Assembly (NCBI RefSeq): GCF_026151205.1 | Contig: NC_087078.1 | Coordinates: 4,605,675-4,669,674 of the forward strand | Length of the DNA: 64,000 nucleotides | Origin: Bolinopsis microptera | Taxonomy: Eukaryota; Ctenophora; Tentaculata; Lobata; Bolinopsidae | Direction: 5' to 3' | Shown: positions 11,901-23,600 of the stretch, piece after piece | Numbering within the stretch: the stretch's first letter is position 1 | How the letters are laid out: each line of letters opens with the position of its first letter | Program-made: the position numbers and the translations under genes | The notes under the pieces: generated by a model | Seen by the model: only the letters and a program-made list of their open reading frames with translations | Told to the model about the DNA's origin: nothing | The model's database searches: none

Positions 11901-13066
11901 AAGCAAGGAGACCAATAACTTTCTCGTTTAGAGCGACTTTGCTGCTGATCCTTTGGTCGAGGTATGGTTCATCGCACCTGGGCATTATCAAAGTTTTAGG
12001 TACAACCAACAACAACATATTTACTTTTAGGTTCATATACTGCAAGTACAACCAGCAACAACAGATATACAAACCCCGAATAGATCTCGTATCCAATGGT
12101 GTAGTTGTCCACAGCTGTGAAGTTCCGCATCAAGTCTTGGAAAACGAGCGCTTTTTCTAATGAGTAGACACTCCTAGAAGTCAAAACACACTCATCATTC
12201 TCCCTGGAATATAACAATAGTAGACACTCTTAGGAAGTTAGGAGTCGACATGCACTATCATTCTCTTTGGAATATAACTGATACTGATACTGATAATGAT
12301 ACTGATACTGTTACCGATACCGATACCAATACCAATACCAATACCAATACCAATACCAATACCAATACCAATACCAATACCAATACCAATACCAATACCA
12401 ATACCAATACCAATACCAATACCAATACCAATACCAATACCAATACCAATACCAATACCAATACCAATACCAATACCAATACCAATACCAATACCAATAC
12501 CAATACCAATACCAATACCAATACCAATACCAATACCAATACCAATACCAATACCAATACCAATACCAATACCAATACCAATACCAATACCAATACCAAT
12601 ACCAATACCAATACCAATACCAATACCAATACCAATACCAATACCAATACCAATACCAATACCAATACCAATACCAATACCAATACCAATACCAATACCA
12701 ATACCAATACCAATACCAATACCAATACCAATACCAATACCAATACCAATACCAATACCAATACCAATACCAATACCAATACCAATACCAATACCAATAC
12801 CAATACCAATACCAATACCAATACCAATACCAATACCAATACCAATACCAATACCAATACCAATACCAATACCAATACCAATACCAATACTGCTAATATT
12901 CTATCTAAGAGGCGGTTAAAACTTACAAAGTTCCGATTTCAAATATCCCAACGATGAGGAAATCTCCGTCTTCTCTAACCAAGGGCTCAGTAAGAGATTC
13001 GTAGTTAATTTTGCAGAGGACAGAGGAAGAGAAGAACCCCACGACTAGAAGCAGAAGAGCTTTCAT
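8927..13066 (-). CDS. Class C (metabotropic glutamate-like) G protein-coupled receptor
   Basis: Six minus-strand exons (12927-13066, 12075-12203, 11800-11977, 11426-11554, 10958-11045, 8927-10818) have GT-AG borders and phases that sum to 852 codons including the stop. The 851-residue protein has a signal peptide (about 1-18) and a Venus-flytrap ligand domain (about 30-455, opening GDFLIVGIFEIG, with TIGYEIYSG and VIGLLASDQ). A cysteine-rich NCD3G domain (about 459-518, CSEDC, KCWTCPRC, ECTEC) and seven membrane helices (about 532-785) follow. TM7 ends in the class C FPKLVVLL motif. The tail is short and charged. All seven helices sit in one exon. Where mGluRs have the serine and threonine that hold the amino acid, this protein reads LLASD and GYIYS, so the ligand is uncertain. 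It would act at the plasma membrane through G proteins. Introns 1 and 4 carry minisatellites. Confidence 0.9.
11120..11340. repeat. 28-bp minisatellite in GPCR intron 4
   Basis: About seven copies of a unit built on CACTACTACAGTTACACTTG. It lies between exon 5 (11045) and exon 4 (11426) of the receptor gene. Confidence 0.9.
11576..11745. repeat. GGGGTATTGT-type 10-bp repeat in GPCR intron 3
   Basis: Imperfect tandem copies of TATTGTGGGG and TATTATGGGG just upstream (in gene orientation) of the exon 4 acceptor at 11554. Confidence 0.85.
12276..12891. repeat. Hexamer microsatellite (ACCAAT)n in GPCR intron 1
   Basis: About 95 essentially perfect copies of ACCAAT (12327-12889), preceded by a few ACTGAT variants. 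Open frames on both strands (TN, PI and VL dipeptides) are artefacts. The array fills most of the first intron of the receptor gene. Confidence 0.97.
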
Positions 13067-13079
13067 AACGCCGCACAAT

Positions 13080-14880
13080 AAACAACGCCGCACAATAAAC
13101 GTGCAACCAATGGTTTAGATAGCCCAATATATTATGCTTTATTCATTGGAAAATTCTATTCTTATAGTCAATAAACACATTATTCTTCAAAACAAAGACA
13201 GTACTAATAAAGACGTACGTTAATATATCGATCACAAAAGTTAAATATAGAATAGTTAATACAAAAACAATACATTTGACGACCTGACATAATAAAACTT
13301 TTGTCTCAGAAGGTCTGGGGAACAAAGAGGTAATAAATAAGTGCTCTTCACGTGACACAAAGGATTTAAAGAACACTAATGTGATCAGAGAAATGATTCG
13401 TTGAAAGTGGACATCAATTTGGTGATACAGACTACAGTGTATCAATAATGACAATAATATGGTATAATGACAATTCAATAGGTGATGATACTGATGAACA
13501 GTTGAATTATAGTGAACAGCAATAGATTTGTGTTACTACTTCTAGTACTACTAAGGATATACTGATATAGATATATTATTGAGATTATTAGTATAGATAG
13601 TAATACAGTATAGTTTAATTTTATCACAGACATGAGTCAACTGATTAAAAACAATAAAAAGTTGGAGGTATACAAAAATAAGGCGATTCAGAGAATAATT
13701 ATGATGATTAATCACTCTACACTCGATTTTAAACACTCTCTCCAGATGGCCCTGAGGGAATATTCAAAACCCTATTCTGACCCCATACCTAACCCTTACC
13801 CAATCCTTAACTGAAGAATATTGTAAAACTCTAGTTCCAAACCCTAACGAGAAATTAAGCCAACTAACTTAAATGGTCATGTCAAGTGATCAGAACATTT
13901 TTTCGCCGATAACTCGCCAGGGGATTTTAACCATGTATCATCAATCATTGATCATCAATAAATTCTTTGACAGACAGGACAGCGAGATACTTCGTCATCA
14001 TAGTTCTTTGTTTGCTTACGGATCTGCCACAAGGTTTCTCAGTAGACCAATCAGATAGTTGTTACTGTAGATAGGTTCCGACAACAAGAGTGCCGCAGCA
14101 CTCTTGTTGGGGTGCCGTGGTGCGTGGGGTGATACGGAATCAACGTTCAAAAGTTCAAGTGTAGAGTGATTTAGAACACTATATTAATTTGTTGTGAAAA
14201 GGCCCTAAGAGTATGAAAATTGAAAGTAATCCAAATCGGTATATTTTTGGAGGCTGATTCCGAATCACCCCTATGAGTATGACATAGGGTTAAAATTTTC
14301 ACCTGGCAAGATATCTCGATCACATGATATAACCTTTTAGGACGTGCGCCGGCCTTCGAGTTGGACTCGTCGACGGTTCTAATATTTGAAAAAATATTTT
14401 ATTTTACGAGTATCTATATTCTATATTACCCGTTATATTAAAACTCAGCAGTATGGCTCAAATCATCAGGATTGATTTTTGCTGATGACGGGATCAATCT
14501 ATTCAGCAACCTCACGATTGCCGGCCCGGGACCATACCCATTACCATTGCACCACCAAGCCCTTAATGATGAGGGAATGAAATAGGTACCAGAGTGTTCT
14601 ACAAAATCAATAATCATTACGAGTTAGGAGCTTTGCCTTTAAGCTAGGTGGTAGATTAATTCATTCCCCCAGCAGAGACCAGAGTTCAAGCTTAGTAAAC
14701 TAGGCCTAGGCGAGCATAATTTATCACAGTGCTGGCTAGCACGACCGTTGCATTTATTGTGGGTATACTATGTTCCCCATTTACTATTATACCCCCTTTA
14801 CTATTATACCCCCTTTACTATTATACCCCCTTTGGTACACGTTACAAGCCTCTTTTTTGCACGCGAAGCGTGCACTCCGG
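13080..14880. other. Intergenic, AT-rich, mostly featureless
   Basis: Upstream flank of the GPCR gene. It contains a copy of the dispersed repeat GAGTTGGACTCGTCGACGGT (14336-14415) and three tandem copies of CTATTATACCCCCTTTA (14780-14836). No exon was recognised. Confidence 0.5.
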
Positions 14881-14913
14881 CCGGAGGCGGCGGCCGAAGG
14901 CCGCCGCCTCCGG
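14881..14913. other. GC-rich perfect hairpin
   Basis: Two perfect 15-base arms (CCGGAGGCGGCGGCC and its complement) around a GAA loop, in otherwise AT-rich DNA. Function unknown. Confidence 0.85.
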
Positions 14914-16309
14914 CAGGAGTTTTCCAGGCATTAAGACTCATCGGAAGTCGTTAAGCAGAATTATTTTTAGTTCAAAACATTCTAATTTGATGTCAAAGAT
15001 GACAGGAATAAAAAATAGTTATGTTGAGATTTTTAAGAAATTTGCATAAAATACTCGCCAGCACTGTTATACGAAATTCGGTAAAAAACCCAAAATCGCC
15101 ATATTCAGGTGCCTTAAAAACCATGTTAAAATTGAGTTAGAGATCTGAAATTTTTCAGGGCGTCTAGACGTTGATCAAATCGACTGCAAAAAAAGTTTCA
15201 GGTTTCAGGAGTATCGGGAAATGGGTTTTCTAGAACCCCTGTTTTACGACAGATTGTCGTGATATATATATACTAATACATACATATTCAGGGATAGACG
15301 CTTTGCCAGTCAATTGTAGCCTGTATTTAATTGTCCATAGATTCAAAAGTATAAAAGATAAAGCCATTTCCGACCACAGGTCTTGCAAATAATTGTTTAC
15401 ACTTTAGTTTACATTGTATAAAAAAATTATTTGACGTCATAAACACCCCTTGATGACGTCATCAAGTTAACCGTTTTTAAAACTTGATTTTTGACAAAGT
15501 AATAACTTTATAATTAATTTTAAACCATTAAGGAGTAATTTTATTCAAAATCTGAGGAGATTTTCACCTTAGATAATTGTTCAAGCATTCTGAAAATCTA
15601 CCGGAAAGTTTTTCTAGCTTGCTCCTTCATAAAGATATTCGTCATTGAAGTTTGTGCTTTTTTGAAGAATTATTTTATAAAAACGTCAATTTTGCGATTT
15701 AGTATTCTCTGGTGTTGGGCCATGCCTTGAGTTGAGGAGCTCAGTTCTGCTTCCTATAGGTATAAATTGTGCATTAGGCTAGTTTTGAAGTTGAAAATCG
15801 AAAAGTTGCACACGTGGGGACACGCCCAAATTGATAGAAAATTGCTAAAATCACTGAAAATTGCTGTTTTCGTCATTTTCTGTCAACTTTAGAGTGCCGT
15901 TGTGATTACAGTTCTTCTTGAAATACTTTGAAACTTTGCATGCTTATCAAGCTATATATAAAACAATTACATGAAAAAATTTACGGCGATTCAATATTGG
16001 ATGCGCACGCAACGTCCGCTCAAAGTTTGCACGTGCGAAAGGTGAGAATTTTGCTCATTCGTGATTTCCAACAAATTCTGCTTTGCCACGACAGTTTAAT
16101 GTCATTATATATGAATTTAATGCCAACTTGAATGAGTATTAGGTGGCATATTCAGTCAGTGATCGACCGATATGCTTACCTAAACACAAGGAAATGTTTT
16201 TAAAGGAAAATTTCGAAATCGTTGAAACTTCCTCCTTATTAATTAATGAAGATATCAGTTTATATTTCGACTTTATAAAATACCCTGACATTATAATCAA
16301 AAAGAGATG
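14914..16309. other. Intergenic, no feature seen
   Basis: AT-rich, with short phrases like those in the TTAA elements and the 55-59 kb inverted repeat, but I could not define an element. No coding signal. Confidence 0.4.
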
Positions 16310-16820
16310 ATATTTTACCAAAACCCATATTCATGGGTAGAGTGGACCGCTGCCAGTGTCTCTCTTTCCCAAACAAAAGGAAATGATATTAATTTGATTG
16401 ACCGTTCTCAAATGCAAAATGATACCGAGAATGAAATCGGTCGCTCGCTTTTCCCATTCATTTACAATTGTAATAGATTAAGAAGATCTACCCAAAGGCA
16501 GCTGTACTCGGCAATAAAGATTCAATAAACTTCAGCTAATTCAATAAGCAATAACTACTACCCTTACCCCGAAATACTAGGTATCGATCCGAACGCAACC
16601 CAAAGAGATTTTTACAGCATCTGACTGATGTAATCAATCGAAACTTATTACAATTCGTAAGCCGTGAATGAATGGAAAAAGCGAGCGACCGATTTCATTC
16701 TCGGTATCATTTTGCATTTGAGAACGGTCAATCAAATTAATATCATTTCCTTTTGTTTGGGAAAGAGAGACACTGGCAGCGGTCCACTCTACCCATGAAT
16801 ATGGGTTTTGGTAAAATATA
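16310..16820. mobile_element. Foldback element with arms of about 155 bp
   Basis: The left arm (16310-16465) and right arm (about 16664-16820) are nearly perfect inverted copies, including GGGTAGAGTGGACCGCTGCC and CGAGAATGAAATCGGTCGCT. The loop is about 200 bp. A related sequence (GAGTAGAGTGGACCGTCGCC) lies in ABCG intron 1 at 45072-45235. No transposase and no clear target duplication. Confidence 0.75.
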
Positions 16821-16869
16821 TGTATATAAATAGTTCATAGTTGCTGCTTGGTTTCCCAAAGAAAGTGCT

Positions 16870-16980
16870 CGACTACAGTTTTATTGTGTACTGGGCGGTG
16901 CTCAGCCTGTCATTCCGCCGAAACTTTATTGTTTATGAACATAATAGCCTGGGTGCTGAGCCGTCCCCAGGTAAAGCTAC
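16870..16980. repeat. Dispersed repeat with an inverted copy at 54145-54235
   Basis: Blocks such as GCTCAGCCTGTCATTCCGCC and AACATAATAGCCTGG here are found in reverse complement near 54145-54235, showing an interspersed family. Its boundaries are not clear. Confidence 0.5.
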
Positions 16981-17040
16981 AGCATACAGTTAAGCAAGAG
17001 CATATATACATATTAAAACATATAATTATATGTCATGTAA

Positions 17041-17345
17041 CAGACAAAGTGTGATACTCGCAAAATATTTGTTTCAAATATTGAAACCGTCGATGAGTCC
17101 AACTTTTGTATTACGTTGTGACCCCCCCCTGCCCACGGTCGTTTCACTATAGTGGAGCCACGCACTCGTGCGCGGCGGGTCATACAACGTATGATCACAA
17201 TCCAACTCAGTGTTGTCAAATGTTATATGACCCGCCGGGCCGCGCACGAGTGCGCGGCTCCCCCTGTATCGTAATAACGATAAAATGAAACGACCGTGGG
17301 AGTCACGACGTGATACAAACTCAGCGCGCGTCTTGGAAAGTTATA
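17041..17345. repeat. Copy of the GTCGACGAGTCCAAC repeat, split by a MITE
   Basis: The flanks (17041-17104 and 17320-17345) match the end repeat of the element at 52979-55171 (GATACTCG..AAATAT, CCGTCGA.GAGTCCAAC, GCGCGCGTC). In the other copies the two halves are contiguous. Here they are separated by 17105-17319. Confidence 0.65.
17105..17319. mobile_element. Foldback MITE, about 215 bp
   Basis: The ends are inverted (TTTGTATTACG...CCCACGGTCGTTTCA and TGAAACGACCGTGGG...TGATACAAA), with a second internal inverted pair GCGCACTCGTGCG/GGCGGGTCATA. It is inserted into the dispersed repeat at 17041-17345. A 3-bp AAC may be duplicated. Confidence 0.75.
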
Positions 17346-18583
17346 AACCTACTTCACATAGCCATGTGCCTACGCGTACTGCGTGACGCGCTTGTTTCAC
17401 AAGTAGGATAGCCTCTTTTGCCGCCTACGGCGGTCGCGCGCTACTGCAAGCGAGAGGGCTCTGATTAGAGCAATAAACCTACAAACAAAGTGCTACGAGT
17501 AAAGGTACGTAGCGCGCGCCAGGTCAGTTCACATTATTTAACAATTATAATTAAATTAATTCTACATTTTAGGAAATAAAAATGATTTCATTTTATCATT
17601 CATGTAAAATGTCAAATGTATTTAACCTGATAATTTCAAATAACAAATAACCTTCCATGCATTAATTGATTCTTGTCGCGAGACCACTATAAGATTTTGA
17701 TTCGCTTCTGTGTTCTGTGCGGTGGGCTGCAAAGTTAAGCGGTTGCGTTTTTATAACCCTTTTCATATTTAAGAATCTTCATGTCCCACTGCAACATACT
17801 TAATATATTATAGCAGCCAGCAAAACAATAATTGAAATCAGCTAAGCTGAAGTTTTTAAATTTATAAGAGATTATCATGGTTTAATTCTGTTTGATAAGT
17901 ATGCGAGTGATGTACATCTCTACTTAACTATATTACTGTCGTTGAGGCTTGAACAAAGAGGTGATAATTTTAAAGAAGCTTGTTTTAAAAAACTATTCTT
18001 CAGCTGTGCGATGCATTGCCAACCTGTGTCAGACACACATGCACAGAGAAAATCCTCAATTCTCAAAACAGAGCTAACTGAATTTCTGTGGTTTTGTGAC
18101 ATATGTTTGTCTGATTAGAATGCAATGATTATCTGGGAATATAATATATTTTACTATCTATTTTACTATCAATGAAACAAGAAATTTAATTTTAGCACAT
18201 TTTACAAAATCAACAAATTTATAAAAATAAAAATTTATAAAAATTATGGGCTTTGCATTAATGGTTATAATAATTTATAAATATTCTAAACTTTACAGTT
18301 TACAGTGCTAATTAAAAATTTCATTATACTTCAGTCTCATTTTGAATTTCAAACATACAAAGATACAAAAATATAGATTTATTTTATGAAAACTTTCTCA
18401 CACATACTTTACTCACTGGCTAGGACAAGACTAGCCTAGGGGAATTTAGTTGAGATATGTGTGACCAGCCAGTTATTATCTTTGGAAAATAACATTCATG
18501 CAGTCAAAATCTATATTGATATTATATAATATACAGAGGTTATTGTTGTTTAGTTGTGTCTTTGGAATGGTAGTGTGAAAATA
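17346..18583. other. Intergenic, no gene seen
   Basis: Starts with CG-rich phrases (GTAGCGCGCGCC) shared with the 54.8-55.1 kb element, then AT-rich sequence without features. Confidence 0.4.
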
Positions 18584-18843
18584 CAGTAAAAGCCCGATCA
18601 GGGTAAATTCGGTTAAGAGGGGGTTTTGGTTTTTCCGAAATTGGTATGAAATTTGGGCGGATAAGGCCGCGCCTCCAATCTATAGATGTGATGTTTTTGA
18701 TAATCACACATATGTGCTTAGCAACCAGCCGCAAAACAGACGAAAAATATATATAGCCCCTTTTTCTTTCCAGACTGGATTCCTAGCCACTTTTAACATT
18801 TCAGCCACCCGGAATCGGGGCGTGGTAAATCAGGGTTTTACTG
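18584..18843. mobile_element. Pogo/Tc1-like MITE
   Basis: Inverted ends CAGTAAAAGCCCGATCAGGG and complement (CAGGGTTTTACTG), flanked by TA on both sides (18582-18583, 18844-18845). It is 260 bp and has no transposase. CAGTAAAAC-type ends with TA duplication fit the pogo branch of Tc1/mariner. Confidence 0.75.
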
Positions 18844-18845
18844 TA

Positions 18846-20181
18846 TCATATAAGTTTTTAAACTCTTTTCTTGATACTTTATTGATGATTTCAATTCAGT
18901 ATTTTTTAGGGTCACCACCAATGTCATTATGGTTTAACTGCTGTGTTTGGTTTAGCCGAAATAGATTTTACAACATACATTTGTGGTTGGGGCATTTTGC
19001 ATAGAAAATATGGTTACTACCCCTATATATCATATTATTTGATTGGTATTCGATTTCTGATTATTTCCCTAGGAATATGATTATTATATCTCAATTTGGC
19101 TTTAGGTAGGGTGCCCCGCTAAAAGAAGTGGATTCTTCCAGGAAGCATCCCGTGCACAGAGCTTGGTCTACATATATATTAAATTATTAACCATTCATTC
19201 TGTATGTGCACGAAAATTTATTTCAATCAAAACATTTTTCCCACTCCAGGCTCTGCAGTCTTGTAGTGTTGAGTTTCATGAATATTTCTTTAGCCTTCTT
19301 CAATCATGTTGTTGTCTCATTGTATAAATTTAGTTCTTGTGACAGTAAATGTTACTGTAATACATGAACGTGAAATTTATTTAAATTTTGGAATGAAAAA
19401 ACAATTAATTGCAATAAAATTTTTAATAAGATTCAACAAAAAATATCATGGTGGTGACTAGAAAGAGCTGATCAGTCTTCTTTTTCTATTTATAATTTAT
19501 ATCTCATCTGCTCATGAGCCAGTTAACAGTTTGTCGAAAGTAAAAGTCCCTACAGTAAGTACTCCTCGTCCCGTTCACCCCACTAAAACTCAGATTCATG
19601 GTTTTCCTTCTTTTATAGTGACTTGAAATCGTTTTTTGCTATCATGAAACAACCCTCTCTGGTTGAACTGAAGGAAACTTGTGATGTCTTTTCTCTGAAA
19701 TCAAAAGTATGCAATCTCCTATATTAGCCTCTTAAAATCAGGCTTGTTTGAACTTGCAGTTGAGACTGATTGAGTTGGAATACTTTATCTCTTGCCTCTA
19801 ATAGTTTGCTCATCTCATCTACATGATGGATGCGATTCTTTATCTCTGTTCATATTAAAGAGCATGTACTGAATTGATAGAAAGGAAGACTGCAGAATGT
19901 ATGTGAGCTGTAGTAACTTCTACTGTGGTAACTTCTTTCTAGGATATTAAACAGTTATTTTTAACAACCCCTATCTCACAGTCTATTTTTAACAACCCTG
20001 CATGGTAGATTGGCCTCTAATAAGGATTTTACAGAATCAACCATGATGTCACGAATCATGAAAGATAACCCATTCAACTTTTATCAGAAACTTATCAAAA
20101 GTCCCGAAGGTCTAAAGTATGGTGAGATACTTGTCAGAATATACTGACAAGGTTTGTCTTAGAAGATGAACAAGTGAGTTT
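18846..20181. other. No gene recognised; 5' flank of the CR1-like element
   Basis: AT-rich. The 5' part of the CR1-like element (UTR and first part of ORF1) may lie in the last part, but a stop in frame at 20167 and lack of recognisable motifs prevent a firm call. Confidence 0.4.
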
Positions 20182-20688
20182 GTGGCAGTCCTCCTACTCC
20201 AGTCGTGTCTTATCTGCACTAATGTTTTTAAACCATTTGTTCAGAAAGTAGAAATGATCCAAGCGCTTAACCCCAAAGCAAATATATTTGTGTGTCCGCT
20301 GCTGCCAACCAAACTCGTTGAGCTAAATCGTAAAGTTGCACATTATAATGAATTAATTTTTAAGGAGCTGCTCCATTCCAACTTTGGTGTGACTTTGGTA
20401 CCTGGTTTTGACATGTTCTGTGATGAGGCTGGGCTCCTAAGCCAGCAATTCTCTAGGAACATTGGACGAAACCAGAGACCGGACTATTTACACCTCAATT
20501 GGAGTGGTACAGCAAAACTGGGGGTTCTTATACGTAATACAATACTTTTAAGGATGAATGGAGGGACTGATAGAAGGAAGAAGAGATCGGATAAAGTTGA
20601 CAATCGCTTATACTCCCAGACGATGGGTGGTTCCTCTCCTGCTGCTGCTGCGACTCAACATGGGGAAGGTTACGTACCGTACCCATGA
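20182..20688 (+). CDS. CR1-like retrotransposon ORF1, C-terminal part (GDSL/SGNH esterase-like)
   Basis: Open frame of about 168 codons closed upstream by a stop at 20167-20169, with no ATG at its start, so the N-terminal half is missing or out of frame. It resembles the end of the SGNH/GDSL hydrolase domain found in ORF1 of many CR1/L2 elements: NPKANIFVCPLLPTK followed by RPDYLHLNWSGTAKLG, the region holding the catalytic Asp and His. A basic segment (DRRKKRSDK) follows. Its stop TGA (20686-20688) overlaps the ATG of the next frame (20685-20687). In the family this protein accompanies the element RNA, and the esterase role is unresolved. Confidence 0.65.
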   Translation: MAVLLLQSCLICTNVFKPFVQKVEMIQALNPKANIFVCPLLPTKLVELNRKVAHYNELIFKELLHSNFGVTLVPGFDMFCDEAGLLSQQFSRNIGRNQRPDYLHLNWSGTAKLGVLIRNTILLRMNGGTDRRKKRSDKVDNRLYSQTMGGSSPAAAATQHGEGYVPYP

Positions 20689-23600
20689 ATAAATTGACCA
20701 AAGAGGTATGCCCTGTCTGTACAAAATTCATTTCCATTGGCCAATTCATTGCTGAATGTTGTAGGTGTGACTGTGCTATGCACCATAAATGCTATACTAA
20801 ATCCAGTACAAACAAAATATATGAAGATTTTTACTGCCCTAACTGTGTACACTTAGCAAGTACTCGTTACAATCCGTTTATATATGAAGATACTGACTCT
20901 GAAAATAATAGTACTGACATTGATGAAACACTTGTAAACATCAACCGATTACTCAATAACTGTAACCCATATAGTGTTAAAGAATTTAATAAAACATTTT
21001 GCAACCAAATGAACGAGTACTCATCATTATTATTTCAAAATATCGATGGTAATAAATCTAACTTTGATACTCTGGCAATAGAACTACAGAGATATATGAA
21101 ATTTTCGATCATTGCTTTAGCAGAAACAAATGAAGGCCCCGAATTAAGTGACCTTTACCAACTGACTGGATACAATAGTTTCTACCAAAACACTTTGCAA
21201 GATAAAAGAAAAGGCACTGGAGTCGCTCTTTATGTATGTGATACCCTCAGTGCTACAGTAAATGGCAATTTGTCCCATATATCTGAAAACCTAGAAACTC
21301 TATTTGTTACGATAAGCAGCAAGAATACTCCGGTCACTGTTGGTGTAGTGTATCGCCCTCCAAGTGGTGATGTAAATGTTGCATTATTAGAACTCTCAGC
21401 AATTCTCGATAATTTGCCGAAATGCAGTTACCTGGCAGGTGATTTCAACATTGATCTACATAATAAGGATAATGCGATTGTAAAACGTTATGAGGAAGTC
21501 CTGTTCAGTAGAGGATTTTTTCCCCTAATATCTCTGCCAACTCATGAGAAGCCAGGTTGTAAAGTATCGTGTATTGACAATATTATAACTAACGATGTAG
21601 AGAGTATAATAGCCTCAGGCACACTTACTGATCGTATATCCCACCACTCACCAGTCTTTCAAATATTTGAAAAGAGTATGGGATCCACTAAGAGTAACCT
21701 AAAATATAAACAATATTACGACTACTGTAAGTCTAATGTTACCTCTTTTGTAAAGGACTTGGAACATGAATTAGAGAATAAAGTAATTGACAACTTCACG
21801 GTATTTCATGATGTTTTCAAAAGTAGTATCGATAAAACGTGTAAGTTGGCAACCCCTAAGTCTTCCAAAAGAACTACACAAAATAACCCATGGATCACAC
21901 CTGGGCTTATAGCCAAAATCAAGCATCAGCACCAACTCTATGACAATTGGGCTAAAGTTAGAAAGAAAAAATGTAAACTCGGTGAAACTGATTATAAAGG
22001 TGGAACATGTCAATGCTTGAAATGTTGTGAAAAACGTTCTAGATACAAAACTTATAAGGATTATAGAAGGATGGTTAAAAAAGATCGCAAAGATGTTCAA
22101 ACTAAGTATTTCATGGGAAAATTTGCAGACACAAACGGTAATAGTAAGAAGACATGGGAACTGATTAATCAAATACGGGGCAAACAGAAACGGCAAATAA
22201 AACCACTGTTTACTATAAACAATGAGAAGATAACCAATCGTAGAGTAATAGCCAATGAATTTAATAAGTATTTTGTTTCTCTAGCGTCTAATTTAAACGG
22301 GGCATATAATGAAATTGGAGAACTAACTATTAACAATCTTCCTAGTTTTTATGACTACCTGCCTAGAGCAAACACGTCCAGTATTTTCATTAATGACTGT
22401 ACAGCTGACGAGGTTAGAATGATTATATCTGAACTGAAGAATGGGAAGTCATCCGACATCCCAATACATGTAGTTAAAGAATCGTCTAAAGTGATCTGTC
22501 CTATACTATCTTTATTATACAGTGAATGCATGAGGAATGGAGTATTCCCAGATGATTTAAAGACTGGGAGAATCAGTCCGATCTATAAGAAGGATAATGA
22601 GGAATTGCTGGAAAACTATAGGCCAGTATCAACTTTAGCTGTTTTTGGTAAGATATTTGAAAAAATTATTTACAACAGACTGTATAGCTTCTTTCAGTCC
22701 CAGAAAATGATTTACGAGAACCAGTACGGATTTAGAAAAAATCACTCCACAAGCCATGCCCTCAACTCCTCAGTGAATTACATAGAATCCTGTCTTAGCA
22801 AAAAACTGCATGTACTTGGAATATTTATTGATCTATCTAAAGCGTTTGACACGATCTCACATGAAAAACTACTTAATAAACTAGACAACTATGGAATACG
22901 TGGAAACGCCAATAGACTCATCGCTAGTTATCTCTCTAATAGATATCAATATGTCTCTGTACTGGGCGAAGAGTCTGACAAGCTGCCTGTTCTCTTTGGA
23001 GTTCCTCAAGGCTCTTGTCTCGGACCCTTGCTATTTATAATATATGTTAACGACTTATTTAGAACAACTGATCTGGGCAAGTTCATACTATTTGCAGATG
23101 ACACAAACATATTCGTAGTAGATGAATGTAGAAAAAAACTGTATGCAAGAGCAAACGAAATTCTCCGTTTGTTACACCAGTACATGAAATGCAATCTATT
23201 ACATATAAATATAAAGAAATGCTGCTACATTCACTTCAATCCGTCACGTACAGCTACTGATAATGAGGCAGATAACGAATCAGAATATATACTAACTCTA
23301 AATAATACGGTAATAAAGCAAGTTAAAGAGACCAAGTTTTTAGGTGTTATTATTGACGAAAAGCTAAAATGGGATGTTCAAATAAGAGCCCTCAACTCGA
23401 AACTTAGGTGTGAGATCGGAAGACTCAGTAGAATACGACACGTTATCCCGAAAAAACACCATAAAGAATTGTACCACACGTTATTTGAGTCACACCTAAG
23501 ATTTGGAATATCGGTATGGGGTGGGTCGAGTAATAATATGCTTCAACCTATCTTCATCACTCAGAAAAAATGTATCAGAATACTATTTGGTGACCTTGAA

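Noticed and set aside
12250-12957. Frames of 207-235 codons encoding TN, PI or VL dipeptides
   Set aside because: Shadows of the ACCAAT hexamer inside a GPCR intron.
14470-14575. tRNA-like sequence on the minus strand (TGGTGCAATGG A-box-like)
   Set aside because: No convincing B box, and no cloverleaf pairing could be drawn; could be an old SINE piece.
21771-22196. 141-codon minus-strand frame inside the CR1-like ORF2
   Set aside because: Antisense shadow of the polymerase gene.
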